Notes: generated from the sequence alone by a model not told the origin. Shown: positions 17,248-28,000, counted from the first letter of the stretch. The stretch is DNA of 64,000 nt from Paraburkholderia domus (GCF_905220705.1 NZ_CAJNAT010000001.1:558001-622000); one strand, 5' to 3'. A program made the numbers and translations.

Positions 17248-17436
17248 TCACCCGGCGCGTTTGCTTCGTTCGGCGCGATTTGCGCGCCAGCGAATCAGCA
17301 AGCCGACCAGTGCGGCGAAACCCGCAGTGGCCGCGTAACCGGTGAAGCGAATCACCTCCTCGCTTGGGAGACGTGAGACCAACACAATGACAATGGCGAT
17401 TGCAAGCAGAGCGAGAAATGCGAAGGTCCATTTCAT
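17248..17436 (-). CDS. Small two-TM membrane protein, unknown
   Basis: 62 residues. Two hydrophobic segments (about 3-21 and 32-50) are separated by a short polar loop (SRLPSEEVIRF), and the C-terminus is strongly basic (RWRANRAERSKR), so both ends should be cytoplasmic. GGGGAG lies about 7 nt before the ATG, which supports translation. It is monocistronic between two LysR genes. I recognise no family. Confidence 0.6.
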   Translation of the reverse strand: MKWTFAFLALLAIAIVIVLVSRLPSEEVIRFTGYAATAGFAALVGLLIRWRANRAERSKRAG

Positions 17437-17533
17437 CAGTGTCTCCCCTGAAATTTGATGTACTGCGAGGCGTGCGGCTATCTCGCCGTTTTGTTAAGCA
17501 TACCCGTGAGTGAGACACCGGCGCTGGTGCTGC

Positions 17534-18442
17534 TCAAGCAGTCACCCCTCTTCCGCTTCCGTGCGCCTGCTGCAAAACAAACTCGATAAACGTTGCCGCC
17601 GCCCGCGTGTGATGGCGATTCGACATATAGAGCAGGTACATATTCGTACCGAAGATGCTTAAACGCCATTCGTCGAGCGCCGTTACTACATCCCCGCGAC
17701 GCAGATCGTCCTGCACCACGTAGTCCGGCACCAGACCGACACCCAGGCCGGCCAGCACCGCCTGGCGCAGGAACAGAAAGTTTTCGGAAATAATCGTCGG
17801 TTCGAGCAGCACTTCGTGCCGCTCGTCGCGCAGGTAAGCCGCGACCCGCAACTGCTTGCCGACCACCGCCGCCGTAATCAGCGGTGCAGTGCGCAGATCA
17901 TCGAGCCGCACCGGCATGCCGCGGCTTTCGGCAAAATCCGGCGAAGCACAAGCAACATATCGCACCGGCCCCATGTCGCGCGCAACGAGATTCTGCGGCG
18001 GCTCGGACATCACGCGAACCGCGATATCGACCTCGTCGCGCATCAGATCCTCGACGCGATTCTCGAACAACACATCCAGCACGATGCCCGGATAAAGACG
18101 CTTGAACGCGATCAGCCAATCCGACATCACCAGTTGCCCGTAGCCGCTCGGCACACTCAACCTGACCCGCCCCTGCAAGCTCTGCCCGAGCGTAGTGACC
18201 GATTCGCGCGCGGCCAGCAGTGCATTCTGGATCGTGCGGCCATGCTCGTATAACTGCAGACCTATTTCGGTCGCCTCAACCCGGCGCGTGGTACGCCTGA
18301 CCAGTTGCATCCCGATCGAGCGCTCCAGCTGGTTCAGGTGGTAACTCACGTTTGCGCGGCTCATTTTCAGCCGGCGCGCGGCTTCGCTCAGATTGCCCGC
18401 ATCGAGGATATCAACCAGCAAGGTCAGCGAATTGACGTCCAT
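17534..18442 (-). CDS. LysR-family regulator divergent from the pim-like operon
   Basis: 302 residues. The HTH region (about 1-62) has LVDILDAGNLSEAARRLKMSRANVSYHLNQLE and the wing RRTTRRVEAT; the effector domain runs about 90-290. It is divergent from the acyl-CoA oxidation operon across 143 bp that contain a perfect 19-bp palindrome and further TGTCAA half-sites. It probably controls that operon and itself. Confidence 0.92.
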   Translation of the reverse strand: MDVNSLTLLVDILDAGNLSEAARRLKMSRANVSYHLNQLERSIGMQLVRRTTRRVEATEIGLQLYEHGRTIQNALLAARESVTTLGQSLQGRVRLSVPSGYGQLVMSDWLIAFKRLYPGIVLDVLFENRVEDLMRDEVDIAVRVMSEPPQNLVARDMGPVRYVACASPDFAESRGMPVRLDDLRTAPLITAAVVGKQLRVAAYLRDERHEVLLEPTIISENFLFLRQAVLAGLGVGLVPDYVVQDDLRRGDVVTALDEWRLSIFGTNMYLLYMSNRHHTRAAATFIEFVLQQAHGSGRGVTA

Positions 18443-18454
18443 GGCTCATGCCTT

Positions 18455-18502
18455 TGTCAAAATAATTTTGACAGTCTGTCAATGGACTATGTAATTGTCA
18501 AT
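18455..18502. promoter_or_regulatory. Candidate LysR operator with repeated TGTCAA half-sites
   Basis: A perfect palindrome TGTCAAAATAATTTTGACA (18455-18473) has further TGTCAA copies at 18477 and 18496, and TTGACC soon after. The half-sites are 22 and 19 bp apart, near two helical turns, as expected for tetrameric LysR binding to a recognition and an activation site. It lies between the divergent LysR gene and the pimF-like gene. Confidence 0.65.
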
Positions 18503-18585
18503 AAACCTTGACCAACCGACAATCGGAGAATTCGCCAGACCCGGCATGCCCCGATCCAGCCCGGTAACAATCAGGAGACGACACG

Positions 18586-20706
18586 ATGACCCTCACCCCT
18601 TCCGCCGACGTTGTGACGCGCGAATTGCGCGGCAAAGTCCTGCTGGTCACGATCGACCACGCGCCCGTCAACGCCCTCTCCGCGGACGTGCGGCGCGGCC
18701 TGCTCGCCGCTATCGAAGCTGCGGACGCCGACAGCGCCGTCGAAGCCGTGCTGATCGTCGGCGCCGGACGCAACTTCATCGCGGGTGCGGACATCCGCGA
18801 GTTCGGCAAGCCGCCGGTGCCGCCGTCGCTGCCGGACGTCTGTCACCGCATCGAGTCGTGTGCGAAACCGGTGGTGGCCGCCATTCACGGCGCCGCACTC
18901 GGTGGCGGCCTGGAAGTGGCGCTAGCGGCGCACTACCGTCTCGCGGTGGATGGCGCAAAGCTCGGGTTGCCCGAAGTGCAACTCGGCCTGCTGCCAGGCG
19001 CAGGAGGCACGCAGCGTACGCCGCGCCTGATCGGCGCGCCGGCCGCCCTCGACCTGATCCTGAGCGGCCGTCATGCCGGCGCGAAGGAAGCGCTCGCGCT
19101 CCGCCTCATCGACCGGCTCGGCAGCAGCGACGACATCCTTGCTGAAGGACTCGCCTATGTGCACGAACTGCTGGCCGCTCACGCCCCAGTGCGGCGCACG
19201 CGCGATGCCGCTGCGCTAAGCGACCGCGCCGCGAGCCTCGCCGCCGTTGCCACGGCACGCGCGGAAACGACGAAGAAATCGCACGGCCTGTTCTCTCCGC
19301 TAAAAATCGTCGATGCGGTAGAAGCCGCCGTCGAACAGTCTTTCGAAGACGGCCTGCGGCTCGAACGCAAACTGTTCCTCGAATGCATCGATAGCCCGCA
19401 GCGTGCCGGCTTGATTCACGCGTTCTTTGCCGAACGCGAAGTGCTCAAGGCGCCGGAAACGCGCGAGGCAAAGCCCCGCGCGCTGAATAAGATCGGCGTA
19501 GTGGGCGGCGGCACGATGGGCGCGGGCATCGCGGTCGCCGTGCTCGACGCGGGCTTGCCGGTGACGATGATCGAACGCGACGACGCGTCGCTCGCGCGCG
19601 GCCGCGCACACATCGAAAAGGTCTACGACGGCCTGATCGCCAAAGGCCGCATGAGCGCGGAGAAGAAAGCCGACGTCATGACGCGCTGGCATGGCAGCAC
19701 CTCGTATGACGCACTCGCCGAAGCCGATCTGGTGATCGAAGCCGTATTCGAAGACTTGGCGGTGAAACAGGCCGTGTTCGCCGAACTCGATCGCGTCTGC
19801 AAAGCCGGCGCGGTGCTCGCCACCAACACGTCTTATCTCGACATCGACGCGATTGCGGCTAGCATTTCACGCGCTGCGGACGTAATCGGCCTGCACTTCT
19901 TCTCACCTGCCAACATCATGAAGCTGCTGGAGGTGGTGGTGCCGAAGCAGGTCAGCGCCGACGTGGTCGCCACGGCGTTCGAACTCGCGAAGAAGCTGCG
20001 CAAGACGCCGGTGCGTGCCGGCGTGTGCGACGGCTTCATCGGCAATCGCGTGCTCGCGGTGTATCGCAGCGCGGCGGACGCGATGATGGAAGACGGTGCG
20101 TCGCCGTATCAGATCGATGCAGCAGTGCGTGCGTTCGGCTTCCCGATGGGTCCGTTCCAGGTGGTCGATCTGGCGGGCGGCGACATTGGTTGGGCCACGC
20201 GCAAGCGGCGCGCGGCCACGCGGAACCCCAAAGCACGCTATGTGCAGATCGCCGACCGCCTCTGCGAACGTGGCTGGTTCGGCCAGAAAACCGGCCGCGG
20301 CTTTTATCTGTACCCCGAAGGTTTGCGCAGCGGCACGCCCGACCCTGAGGTCGAGGCCATCATCGATGCCGAGCGTGAACGCGCCGGCATTACGCCGCGC
20401 ACGTTCACGGACGAAGAAATCGTACGCCGCTACATGGCTGCGATGATCAACGAAGGTGCCAATGTCGTGCACGAAGGCATCGCGCTTCGGCCACTCGACG
20501 TCGACGTGACCTTCCTCTATGGCTACGGCTTTCCGCGCTATCGCGGCGGTCCGATGAAATACGCCGACACGGTGGGTCTCGCCAAGGTTCTCGCGGACAT
20601 TCGCGAGTTCGCCAAGGAAGACCCGCTGTTCTGGCAAGCGTCGCCGCTGCTGGTCGAACTGGTCGAGCGCGGTGCCGACTTCGCGAGCCTCAACCAGACG
20701 GCTTGA
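18586..20706 (+). CDS. PimF-like bifunctional enoyl-CoA hydratase / 3-hydroxyacyl-CoA dehydrogenase
   Basis: 706 residues. The N-terminal crotonase domain (about 10-190) has the oxyanion loop [10 protein letters not shown] and both catalytic glutamates, E110 (GGGLE) and E130 (LPEVQLG). The NAD-binding domain begins near 303 with [12 protein letters not shown], and the catalytic histidine is in GLHFFSPA near 436. Two C-terminal 3HCDH helical domains follow (about 480-575 and 615-700). It performs the hydration and oxidation steps of beta-oxidation. Being followed by a PimC/PimD-like dehydrogenase pair suggests dicarboxylyl-CoA substrates as in the Rhodopseudomonas pim operon. No thiolase is adjacent. 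GGAG precedes the ATG. Confidence 0.9.
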   Translation: MTLTPSADVVTRELRGKVLLVTIDHAPVNALSADVRRGLLAAIEAADADSAVEAVLIVGAGRNFIAGADIREFGKPPVPPSLPDVCHRIESCAKPVVAAIHGAALGGGLEVALAAHYRLAVDGAKLGLPEVQLGLLPGAGGTQRTPRLIGAPAALDLILSGRHAGAKEALALRLIDRLGSSDDILAEGLAYVHELLAAHAPVRRTRDAAALSDRAASLAAVATARAETTKKSHGLFSPLKIVDAVEAAVEQSFEDGLRLERKLFLECIDSPQRAGLIHAFFAEREVLKAPETREAKPRALNKIGVVGGGTMGAGIAVAVLDAGLPVTMIERDDASLARGRAHIEKVYDGLIAKGRMSAEKKADVMTRWHGSTSYDALAEADLVIEAVFEDLAVKQAVFAELDRVCKAGAVLATNTSYLDIDAIAASISRAADVIGLHFFSPANIMKLLEVVVPKQVSADVVATAFELAKKLRKTPVRAGVCDGFIGNRVLAVYRSAADAMMEDGASPYQIDAAVRAFGFPMGPFQVVDLAGGDIGWATRKRRAATRNPKARYVQIADRLCERGWFGQKTGRGFYLYPEGLRSGTPDPEVEAIIDAERERAGITPRTFTDEEIVRRYMAAMINEGANVVHEGIALRPLDVDVTFLYGYGFPRYRGGPMKYADTVGLAKVLADIREFAKEDPLFWQASPLLVELVERGADFASLNQTA

Positions 20707-20789
20707 GACGCCACATCATTTGGCGCATTCTCGACCGGTGGGGGCCTGTTCGCCCACCTGTCCGTTAACTGTCCACGGAAGAACCCGCT

Positions 20790-21998
20790 ATGGATCTGAA
20801 CTTCACGCCTGAAGAAGAGGCTTTTCGCACTGACGTACAGCGCTTTTTGCGTGACAAGCTGCCTCAGCGTCTCGCGGACAAGGTACACGGCGGCCGCCGC
20901 CTCACGCGCGACGACATGGCTGAGTGGCACGCGATTCTCAACGCGCAAGGCTGGCTCGCCAATCATTGGCCGAAGGAATACGGCGGCCCGGGTTGGAATG
21001 CCGTGCAGAAGTTTATCTTCGAGAATGAATGCGCACTGGCGGGTGCACCGCGTGTCGTGCCGTTCGGCGTCAACATGCTTGGCCCGGTGATGATCAAATA
21101 CGGCAACGAGGCGCAAAAGCGCCACTGGTTGCCGCGCATTCTCGACGGCTCGGACTGGTGGTGCCAGGGCTACTCCGAACCGGGCGCGGGTTCCGATCTC
21201 GCGGCGGTAAAAACCACCGCTGTACGCGGCAGCGACGCGCAAGGCGAGCACTACATCGTCAACGGTCAGAAGACGTGGACCACGCTCGGCCACTACGCGA
21301 ACATGATCTTCTGCCTTGTACGCACCGCCACCGACGTGCGCAAGCAGGAAGGCATCAGCTTCCTGTTGATCGATATGAACACGCCGGGCGTCGAAGTGCG
21401 CCCAATCATCACACTCGATGGCGAGCATGAAGTCAACGAAGTGTTCCTCATCGATGTGCGTGTGCCGGCTGAGAACCTTGTCGGCGAAGAGAACAAGGGC
21501 TGGACCTACGCCAAATACCTGCTCACGTATGAGCGCACCAATATCGCGGGCGTCGGCTTCTCCGTGGCCGCGTTCAATCGCCTGGGCAAGATCGCCGCGA
21601 AGCAGCAGCGCAACGGCAGGCCGCTCGCCGAAGATCCATCGTTTGCGGCGCGCATGGCGCGCGTCGAGATCGATCTGGAGAACATGAAGACCACCAACCT
21701 GCGCGTGATCGCGGCGGTGGCCGGTGGCGGCGTGCCGGGCGCCGAGAGTTCGATGCTGAAGATTCGCGGCACCGAGATTCGCCAGGAGATCTCCTCGCTC
21801 ACGCGCCGTGCGATGGGACCGTATGCGCAGCCGTTCGTCGAGGAGGCCTTGCACGATGGTTTCCAGGGCACGCCAGTCGGCCCCGACGAAGCCGCAAGCG
21901 CTGCCTCGCTTTACTTCAACAACCGCAAGCTGTCGATCTTCGGCGGCTCCAACGAAATCCAGAAGAACATCATTTCCAAAATGATTCTGGGACTGTAA
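20790..21998 (+). CDS. Acyl-CoA dehydrogenase, PimC-like large subunit
   Basis: 402 residues, full-length flavin acyl-CoA dehydrogenase. FAD/substrate motifs are QGYSEPGAGSDLA, NGQKTWTT and the C-terminal FGGSNEIQKNI. Where medium-chain enzymes have the catalytic glutamate in a YEG motif, this protein reads FGG. That is usual for subunits of alpha2beta2 heteromers and for some alternative-base types. Resemblance is to pimeloyl-CoA dehydrogenase large subunit. It lies between the PimF-like gene and a second dehydrogenase 12 bp downstream, so the two probably form one heteromeric enzyme passing electrons to ETF. Confidence 0.88.
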   Translation: MDLNFTPEEEAFRTDVQRFLRDKLPQRLADKVHGGRRLTRDDMAEWHAILNAQGWLANHWPKEYGGPGWNAVQKFIFENECALAGAPRVVPFGVNMLGPVMIKYGNEAQKRHWLPRILDGSDWWCQGYSEPGAGSDLAAVKTTAVRGSDAQGEHYIVNGQKTWTTLGHYANMIFCLVRTATDVRKQEGISFLLIDMNTPGVEVRPIITLDGEHEVNEVFLIDVRVPAENLVGEENKGWTYAKYLLTYERTNIAGVGFSVAAFNRLGKIAAKQQRNGRPLAEDPSFAARMARVEIDLENMKTTNLRVIAAVAGGGVPGAESSMLKIRGTEIRQEISSLTRRAMGPYAQPFVEEALHDGFQGTPVGPDEAASAASLYFNNRKLSIFGGSNEIQKNIISKMILGL

Positions 21999-22010
21999 GG
22001 GGCACACGCC

Positions 22011-23141
22011 ATGAATTTCCAGCACACCGAAGACCGCCGCATGCTGGCGGATACGCTCAACCGCTTTGTCAGTGAGCAATACGGCTTCGAGACGCGCGAC
22101 CGAATCGCACGCTCGCCTGAAGGCTTCAGCACCGACCTGTGGAATCGTTTCGCAGAACTCGGCATTATCGGCGCGCTGTTCGATGAAGCGGACGGTGGTT
22201 TTGGCGGCGGCGGCTTCGATATCGCCGTCGTGTTCGAGAGCCTGGGTCGTGGCCTCGTGGTCGAGCCGTTTCTCGATACGCTGATCGTCGGCCAGGCGAT
22301 TGCACGCGACGGCAGCGAAGCGCAGAAAGCGATGCTGGCCGAACTGATCGACGGCTCGCGTCTGGTTGCACTGGCACACGGCGAGCCGGACGGCCACTAC
22401 GAACTATCACGCGTGACGACGCATGCAGAGCGTAACGGCAATTCGTGGAAACTGAATGGCGCGAAAGCGGTCGTCCAGCAGGGCGAGAACGCTTCCCTCT
22501 TCCTGGTCTCGGCGCGCACGGCGGGTGCCGACGATGCCGAAGCAGGCATCACACTCTTTCTCATCCCTCGCGACGCAGCAGGTGTCAGCGTGCGTGGCAA
22601 TCGCAAGATCGACGGTGGCCGCGCGGCCGAGGTCACGTTCGACAACGTCACGTTGGACGACGACGCATTGCTCGGCGCAGCCGGAGAAGGTTTTGCGATG
22701 CTCGAATACGCGATCAGCTGCGGCGTGCTTGCTTTGTGTTCTGAAGCAGTCGGCGCGATGGATGTCGCAAAGGACTACACGCTTGAGTACTTGCGCACGC
22801 GCAAGCAGTTTGGCGTGCCGATCGGAAGCTTCCAGGCATTGCAGCATCGGATGGCGGATCTGCTGCTCGAGATCGAGCAGGCGCGATCGGCGGTGATCAA
22901 TGCCGCTGCGGCGCTTGGGGCTGAACGCACCGTGCGAGAACGGGCGGTTTCGGCGGCTAAATACAGTATTGGCAAGATTGGGGCGCTGGTTGCTGAGGAA
23001 TGTATCCAACTGCATGGCGGTATCGGCATGACGTGGGAGTTGCCGCTTGCTCACTATGCGAAGCGCCTCGTGATGATCGACCATCAGTTGGGCGATGAGG
23101 ATCATCATCTCGAGCGGTATATCGCGCTCGGCAGAGGTTGA
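22011..23141 (+). CDS. Acyl-CoA dehydrogenase, PimD-like small subunit
   Basis: 376 residues. The N-terminal helical domain begins NFQHTEDRRMLADTL, the middle beta domain has NGAKAVVQQG, and the C-terminal helical domain has RKQFGVPIGSFQALQHRMADL and LHGGIGMTWELPLAHYAKRL, ending DEDHHLERY. This matches the small-subunit type of heteromeric dehydrogenases such as PimD. AAGGGG precedes the ATG, 12 bp after the PimC-like stop. The last 250 bp use noticeably more T- and G-ending codons than the rest. It is the last gene of the operon; no CoA ligase or thiolase is adjacent. Confidence 0.88.
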   Translation: MNFQHTEDRRMLADTLNRFVSEQYGFETRDRIARSPEGFSTDLWNRFAELGIIGALFDEADGGFGGGGFDIAVVFESLGRGLVVEPFLDTLIVGQAIARDGSEAQKAMLAELIDGSRLVALAHGEPDGHYELSRVTTHAERNGNSWKLNGAKAVVQQGENASLFLVSARTAGADDAEAGITLFLIPRDAAGVSVRGNRKIDGGRAAEVTFDNVTLDDDALLGAAGEGFAMLEYAISCGVLALCSEAVGAMDVAKDYTLEYLRTRKQFGVPIGSFQALQHRMADLLLEIEQARSAVINAAAALGAERTVRERAVSAAKYSIGKIGALVAEECIQLHGGIGMTWELPLAHYAKRLVMIDHQLGDEDHHLERYIALGRG

Positions 23142-23244
23142 GACAGGGCTTCCGGGCTTGCTCAGAATCAGCGCCGCTCTGGCGGTTTGCCAGCGGCGCT
23201 GCCCCGCGCGTTTTGCCAATGACTCACTAGCGCCTCAGAAATAG

Positions 23245-23278
23245 AAAAAGGCCTCACAAGCATTGCTTGTAAGGCCTT
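23245..23278 (-). terminator. Rho-independent terminator for tRNA-Pro
   Basis: An inverted repeat AAGGCCT/AGGCCTT with an inner ACAAGC/GCTTGT stem (23248-23278). Read on the minus strand it ends in a T tract (A-run at 23245-23249), 9 bp downstream of the tRNA-Pro 3' end. Confidence 0.88.
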
Positions 23279-23282
23279 GATT

Positions 23283-23363
<81 letters not shown>

Positions 23364-23374
23364 AACAGCTGAAA

Positions 23375-23403
23375 ATTATAACAGACAGTTCCAGCGATTA
23401 GAA
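23375..23403 (-). promoter_or_regulatory. Promoter of tRNA-Pro
   Basis: On the minus strand a perfect -10 TATAAT (23375-23380) lies 12 bp before the mature tRNA 5' end, with a poorer -35 TTCTAA (23398-23403) at a 17-bp spacing. Confidence 0.6.
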
Positions 23404-23426
23404 CCGCCCTACGCTAACAAAGCAAA

Positions 23427-23831
23427 CTAGTGCCCTAACAAATCGATCACATGCAGCAATTCCTTGCGCAACTGCTCGACGTCCACCGCAGCGGTTGCTG
23501 CCGGCGCCGCTACGCCCTCGCCTTCCTCGACCACATCTGCTGGTGCGCCGTGCGCACCACCGCCATGCGAATCAAGCCGGTTGCGCGCCCCATTGATCGT
23601 GAAGCCCTGCTCATACAGCAACTCACGAATCCGCCGGATCAACAGCACTTCATGATGCTGGTAGTACCGGCGATTGCCGCGTCGCTTGACCGGCCTCAGC
23701 TGCGTGAACTCCTGTTCCCAATAGCGCAGCACATGCGGTTTCACGCCGCATAGTTCGCTGACCTCACCAATCGTGAAGTAGCGCTTCGCCGGAATCGGAG
23801 GCAAGACGACTTTTTCGATCGTCGCTGTCAT
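23427..23831 (-). CDS. MerR-family regulator downstream of ihfA
   Basis: 134 residues. The MerR winged HTH spans about 16-85: [25 protein letters not shown] then the wing [15 protein letters not shown]. The C-terminal tail is Ala/Gly/Val-rich without metal-binding cysteines, so it is not a classical metal sensor. The gene follows pheT-ihfA in many proteobacteria; its targets are poorly defined. It is on the same strand and 46 bp from ihfA, probably co-transcribed. Confidence 0.9.
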   Translation of the reverse strand: MTATIEKVVLPPIPAKRYFTIGEVSELCGVKPHVLRYWEQEFTQLRPVKRRGNRRYYQHHEVLLIRRIRELLYEQGFTINGARNRLDSHGGGAHGAPADVVEEGEGVAAPAATAAVDVEQLRKELLHVIDLLGH

Positions 23832-23877
23832 CGTCAGTTAGCCGTCGTGGTGGGTTGCGCGGGAACGCGCCAGTCAA

Positions 23878-24288
23878 TCAGCGCGCGAAGCTCGCTTCAG
23901 CGCCGTTCTCAACCAGTGCTTTCAGCTTTTGACTTGCATGGAACGTCACAACGCGGCGCGCGGCGATCGGAATCGCCTCGCCGGTCTTCGGGTTTCTGCC
24001 GGGACGCTGGGGTTTGTCGCGCAACTGGAAGTTGCCGAACCCCGACAGCTTCACGCTATCGCCACTCTCCAGCGCATCGCGGATCACCTCGAAGAACGCT
24101 TCGACCATGTCTTTCGCTTCCCGCTTGTTGAGCCCGACATTGTCGAACAGCAACTCGGCAAGTTCAGCCTTGGTCAGCGTCGGCGTTTCGGTGGAAACGG
24201 CCGCGGGTGATGTCGGAATTTCGCGAATCATGGCGCTGCGTTGCGCCGTAAGAAGGGCTTCGAAATCACTCGAGTTCATTTCATTCAT
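23878..24288 (-). CDS. ihfA: Integration host factor alpha subunit
   Basis: 136 residues from the ATG at 24288; a TTG 21 bp further upstream is also open but less likely. The DNA-bending IHF/HU core ([30 protein letters not shown] through the beta-arm [20 protein letters not shown]) is preceded by about 35 extra residues not found in the enterobacterial protein (about 99 residues), an extension I recall in Burkholderia homologues. IHF pairs with IhfB to bend DNA at promoters, origins and recombination sites. It lies 69 bp after pheT, as in E. coli where the genes are co-transcribed. Confidence 0.93.
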   Translation of the reverse strand: MNEMNSSDFEALLTAQRSAMIREIPTSPAAVSTETPTLTKAELAELLFDNVGLNKREAKDMVEAFFEVIRDALESGDSVKLSGFGNFQLRDKPQRPGRNPKTGEAIPIAARRVVTFHASQKLKALVENGAEASFAR

Positions 24289-24357
24289 ATCTATCAAATG
24301 GCGCGCCAAACAGAAACGGAGGTTGCGAAAAAATGCCGTGCAAATGTTAAATGCGGG

Positions 24358-26793
24358 TTATCCACGCAACCGTGCGCCATATACTCGAGCCAGACGTTCC
24401 ACCAGAGTTTGAATGGCCAAATCGACCGTTTCATCCTGAAGGGTTCCGCCAGTATCTTGCAAGGTCACACGGAACGCAAGGCTTTTCTCGTGAGGAGCCA
24501 GACCACCGGAAGTGTTTGATTTTGGACGGAATTCGTCGAAAAGCGCAACCTTCTGAACAGTCTTGCAGGCCTCATCGGACTGAGCCTTCTGAAGCTCGTC
24601 CAGCAGCGCTTGCACCTCGATTTTCTGATCGACGACTACCGCAATATCGCGACGCACCGGCGGGAATTTAGACACGTCCGCCAGAATCGGCAATACGCGC
24701 TGCATTAATGCTTCCGCTTCGATTTCAAACAGAATCGGCGCGTGCGGTAAATCATATTTTTGCATCCAGCGCGGATGCAATTCGCCAATCCAGCCCACTG
24801 CGCGGCCATTCAGTTCAATGCGCGCGCTGCGGCCCGGATGCAATGCCGGATGCTCCGCTTTCACGAAGCTTGCCACTGCCGGCGCGAGCACGGCTTCCAC
24901 ATCGCTCTTCACGTCGAAGTAGTCGACCGTGCGCGTTTGGGCGCCCCACTGCTCTTCGAGCGCGGGACCGTAGGCGAGGCCGCCGATCATCTTCGGCTGT
25001 GCGAAACCTTCGACCGTCAATTCGCCTGCCTTGATTGACGGATCGTGCAGGAACACGCGGCCAGCTTCGAACACACGGACGCGATCGGCCGCGCGACGGT
25101 TCAGGTTCGTGCGCAGGACATTGATCAAGCTGCCGAACAGCGTGGTACGCATCACCGACAATTGGCTCGCAATCGGATTCAACAGACGTACTGGCTTGTC
25201 GTTACCGGCGAAGTCCTGCTCCCACTCGGCGTCCACGAAACTGAAGTTGACCGTTTCCGCGTAATCGCGTGCGGCGAGCGCGTGACGGATCACATGGATC
25301 GAGCGCTGCGTTTCGTTGGTCGGCAGCATTTCGCTGGTCGCGACCGGCGGACGTGCCGGGATCTTTTCGAAGCCGTAGATACGCGCGACTTCTTCGATCA
25401 GGTCTTCTTCGATTTCGATATCGAAACGGTACGACGGCGGCATCACCGAGAACGTATCGCCGTCTCGTTCGAACGTGAGACCGAGGCGCGTGAAGATATG
25501 CGCGATTTCGTCCGCATCGATCTTGATGCCGATGATGCGGTTCGCGCGCGAGACACGCATCTTCACCGGCTCACGCTTCGGCACGTTGACGGTTTGATCG
25601 TCGACCGGGCCGGCTTCGCCGCCACAGATATCGAGGATCAATTGCGTGATTCGTTCGATGTGTTCGACGGTGGTCGCGTAGTCGACGCCACGTTCGAAAC
25701 GGTGGCCCGCATCGGTCGAAAAGTTGTACTTGCGCGAGCGGCCGCGAATGCTATCGGGCCACCAGAACGCGGCTTCGAGATAGATATTGGTGGTGTCGAG
25801 CGTGACGGCCGTGCTGTCGCCGCCCATGATGCCGGCGAGACTCTCGATGTGCTGTTCATCGGCGATTACGCCGACGGTTTCATCGAGTTCGACGGTGTTG
25901 CCGTTCAGCAGCTTGAGCGTTTCGCCCTTGCGGCCCCAACGCACGTCCATGCCGCCATGAATCTTGTCCAGATCGAACACGTGCGACGGACGGCCCAGTT
26001 CGAGCATCACATAGTTCGAGATGTCGACGAGCGCGGAAATGCTGCGCTGACCCGAGCGCTCGAGACGCTGCACCATCCATTGCGGCGACTTCGCGCGCGC
26101 ATTCACGCCGCGGATCACGCGACCCGAAAAACGGCCGCACAGATCGGGCGCCGAGATTTTGACGGGCAACGTTTCGTTGAGCTTCACTTCGACCGGCTTG
26201 ATCTCAAGCGGACGCAGCGGCGCGCCGGTGATGGCCGACGTCTCGCGCGCCACGCCGAACACCGACAGGCAGTCCGCCTTGTTCGGCGTCAGCTTGATTT
26301 CGAAAACCGTGTCGTCGAGATTGAGCGTTTCGCGGATGTCCTGGCCGATCGGCGTATCTTCCGGCAGGATCATCAGGCCGCTATGATCTTCCGAAAGCTT
26401 CAGTTCGCGTGCCGAGCACAGCATGCCCTGACTTTCCACGCCGCGCAGCTTCGAGAGCTTGATCGCGAACGGCGTGCCGCCCTCTTCGGCCGGCGGCAGT
26501 TGCGCGCCAACCAGCGCGACCGGCACCTTGATACCCGGCGCGACATTCGGCGCACCGCACACGATGTTCAGCGTCGCGCCCGTGCCGGCGTCGACCTGAC
26601 ACACGTTGAGCTTATCTGCGTCCGGGTGCTTGACGACTTCCAGCACCTGGCCGACGACGATCTTCGAGGTCGGCGGCGCGGCCGGCCGCAGGTCTTCGAC
26701 TTCGAGACCCGCCATCGTCAACGCGTGCGACAGTTCATCGGTCGTCAGTTGCGGGTCGACAAAGGTTCTCAGCCAGGATTCCGGGAATTGCAT
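24358..26793 (-). CDS. pheT: Phenylalanyl-tRNA synthetase beta subunit
   Basis: 811 residues, full length. The N-terminal tRNA-binding OB domain (about 39-150, with [22 protein letters not shown]) is followed by the B3/B4 editing region (about 210-380), B5 (about 400-470, [14 protein letters not shown]), the class II-like core (about 480-680) and the C-terminal FDX-ACT domain ([13 protein letters not shown]). It forms an alpha2beta2 enzyme with PheS that charges tRNA-Phe; this subunit edits Tyr-tRNA-Phe. It lies 142 bp after pheS on the same strand. Confidence 0.97.
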   Translation of the reverse strand: MQFPESWLRTFVDPQLTTDELSHALTMAGLEVEDLRPAAPPTSKIVVGQVLEVVKHPDADKLNVCQVDAGTGATLNIVCGAPNVAPGIKVPVALVGAQLPPAEEGGTPFAIKLSKLRGVESQGMLCSARELKLSEDHSGLMILPEDTPIGQDIRETLNLDDTVFEIKLTPNKADCLSVFGVARETSAITGAPLRPLEIKPVEVKLNETLPVKISAPDLCGRFSGRVIRGVNARAKSPQWMVQRLERSGQRSISALVDISNYVMLELGRPSHVFDLDKIHGGMDVRWGRKGETLKLLNGNTVELDETVGVIADEQHIESLAGIMGGDSTAVTLDTTNIYLEAAFWWPDSIRGRSRKYNFSTDAGHRFERGVDYATTVEHIERITQLILDICGGEAGPVDDQTVNVPKREPVKMRVSRANRIIGIKIDADEIAHIFTRLGLTFERDGDTFSVMPPSYRFDIEIEEDLIEEVARIYGFEKIPARPPVATSEMLPTNETQRSIHVIRHALAARDYAETVNFSFVDAEWEQDFAGNDKPVRLLNPIASQLSVMRTTLFGSLINVLRTNLNRRAADRVRVFEAGRVFLHDPSIKAGELTVEGFAQPKMIGGLAYGPALEEQWGAQTRTVDYFDVKSDVEAVLAPAVASFVKAEHPALHPGRSARIELNGRAVGWIGELHPRWMQKYDLPHAPILFEIEAEALMQRVLPILADVSKFPPVRRDIAVVVDQKIEVQALLDELQKAQSDEACKTVQKVALFDEFRPKSNTSGGLAPHEKSLAFRVTLQDTGGTLQDETVDLAIQTLVERLARVYGARLRG

Positions 26794-26935
26794 GGTTCTG
26801 TGTACGTTCTGATCAGGTTAGGTCCACGTCCGGCAGGCGGCCCATTGATTCACTGGACACTGCCGGGGACGCTGCTGGCGGCACGCACTGCGTGCAATGC
26901 CGCGCTCTATGCTAGTCGCGTTCGTACGCGCCGGT

Positions 26936-27949
26936 TCACGCGAATTGACGCAGGAAACGCAGGTCGTTTTCGAAGAACAGACGCAGGTCTTGCACGCCGT
27001 AACGCAACATCGTGAGCCGCTCGAGGCCACTGCCGAAAGCAAAGCCGATGTAACGCTCGGGGTCGAGGCCCATGTTGCGGATCACCGTGGGGTGAACCTG
27101 GCCGGAGCCCGAAATTTCAAGCCACTTGCCGGCGTTCTTGCCCGTTTCGAACAGCATGTCGATTTCGGCCGACGGTTCGGTGAACGGAAAGTACGACGGA
27201 CGAAAGCGCACCTGAATATCGTCGCGCTCGAAGAATTTCTTGAGGAAGTCGGAGTAGACACCCTTCAGATCCGCGAAGCTGATGTTCTCGTCGATCCACA
27301 GGCCTTCGACCTGGTTGAACATCGGCGAATGCGTCGCGTCGCTGTCCACACGATACGTGCGGCCCGGCACGATCACCTTGATAGGCGGCGTGTTGGTACG
27401 GGCGTAACGCACCTGCATCGGGCTGGTGTGCGTGCGCAGCAGCAGCTGGCGGCCGTCGGCATCTTTGCCGTCGACGTAGAAGGTGTCCTGCATCGAACGC
27501 GCCGGGTGATTTTCCGGGCTGTTCAGCGAGGTAAAGTTGTACCAGTCGGTTTCGATCTCGGGGCCGTCGGCCACGTCGAATCCGATCGACCGGAAAATCT
27601 GTTCGACGCGCTCCCACGTGCGCATGACCGGGTGCAGGCTGCCCGCACCGGTGCCGCGGCCGGGCAGCGTGACGTCGATGGCTTCAGCGGCGAGGCGCTG
27701 GTTCAGCAACGCGTCGGCCAACGCCTGGCGGCGGGCCGTCAACGCGGCTTCCACTTGCTGCTTGACGAGGTTGATCCGTGCGCCTTCGGTCTTGCGCGTT
27801 TCGGGATCGAGTTTGCCAAGACCCTTCAATAGCTCGGTCAACGCACCCGATTTGCCGAGAAAGCGCGCTTTCTCGTTCTCGAGGGTGGTGACGTCGGAGG
27901 CTTCTGCGAAGGCTTTTTGCGCGTCGGCGACAATCTGGTCCAGATCCAT
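26936..27949 (-). CDS. pheS: Phenylalanyl-tRNA synthetase alpha subunit
   Basis: 337 residues from the ATG at 27949 ([11 protein letters not shown]), matching Burkholderia homologues. Longer in-frame options (ATG 27961, TTG 27979) lack family support. An N-terminal coiled coil (about 1-90) precedes the class II catalytic core with motif 2 ([21 protein letters not shown]) and motif 3 ([17 protein letters not shown]). The acceptor-specificity alanine region of PheS is intact. Upstream, between rplT and pheS, is a terminator/antiterminator arrangement that may control pheST. Confidence 0.97.
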   Translation of the reverse strand: MDLDQIVADAQKAFAEASDVTTLENEKARFLGKSGALTELLKGLGKLDPETRKTEGARINLVKQQVEAALTARRQALADALLNQRLAAEAIDVTLPGRGTGAGSLHPVMRTWERVEQIFRSIGFDVADGPEIETDWYNFTSLNSPENHPARSMQDTFYVDGKDADGRQLLLRTHTSPMQVRYARTNTPPIKVIVPGRTYRVDSDATHSPMFNQVEGLWIDENISFADLKGVYSDFLKKFFERDDIQVRFRPSYFPFTEPSAEIDMLFETGKNAGKWLEISGSGQVHPTVIRNMGLDPERYIGFAFGSGLERLTMLRYGVQDLRLFFENDLRFLRQFA

Positions 27950-28000
27950 TGATCCCATCATTTCAACGTCAGTGTTCAATCATTGCAAAACTGGTTCTAC

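Noticed and set aside
27949..27979. TTG 27979 or ATG 27961 as the pheS start
   Set aside because: Homologues begin at MDLDQIV (27949) and the longer versions add unsupported residues close to the attenuator.
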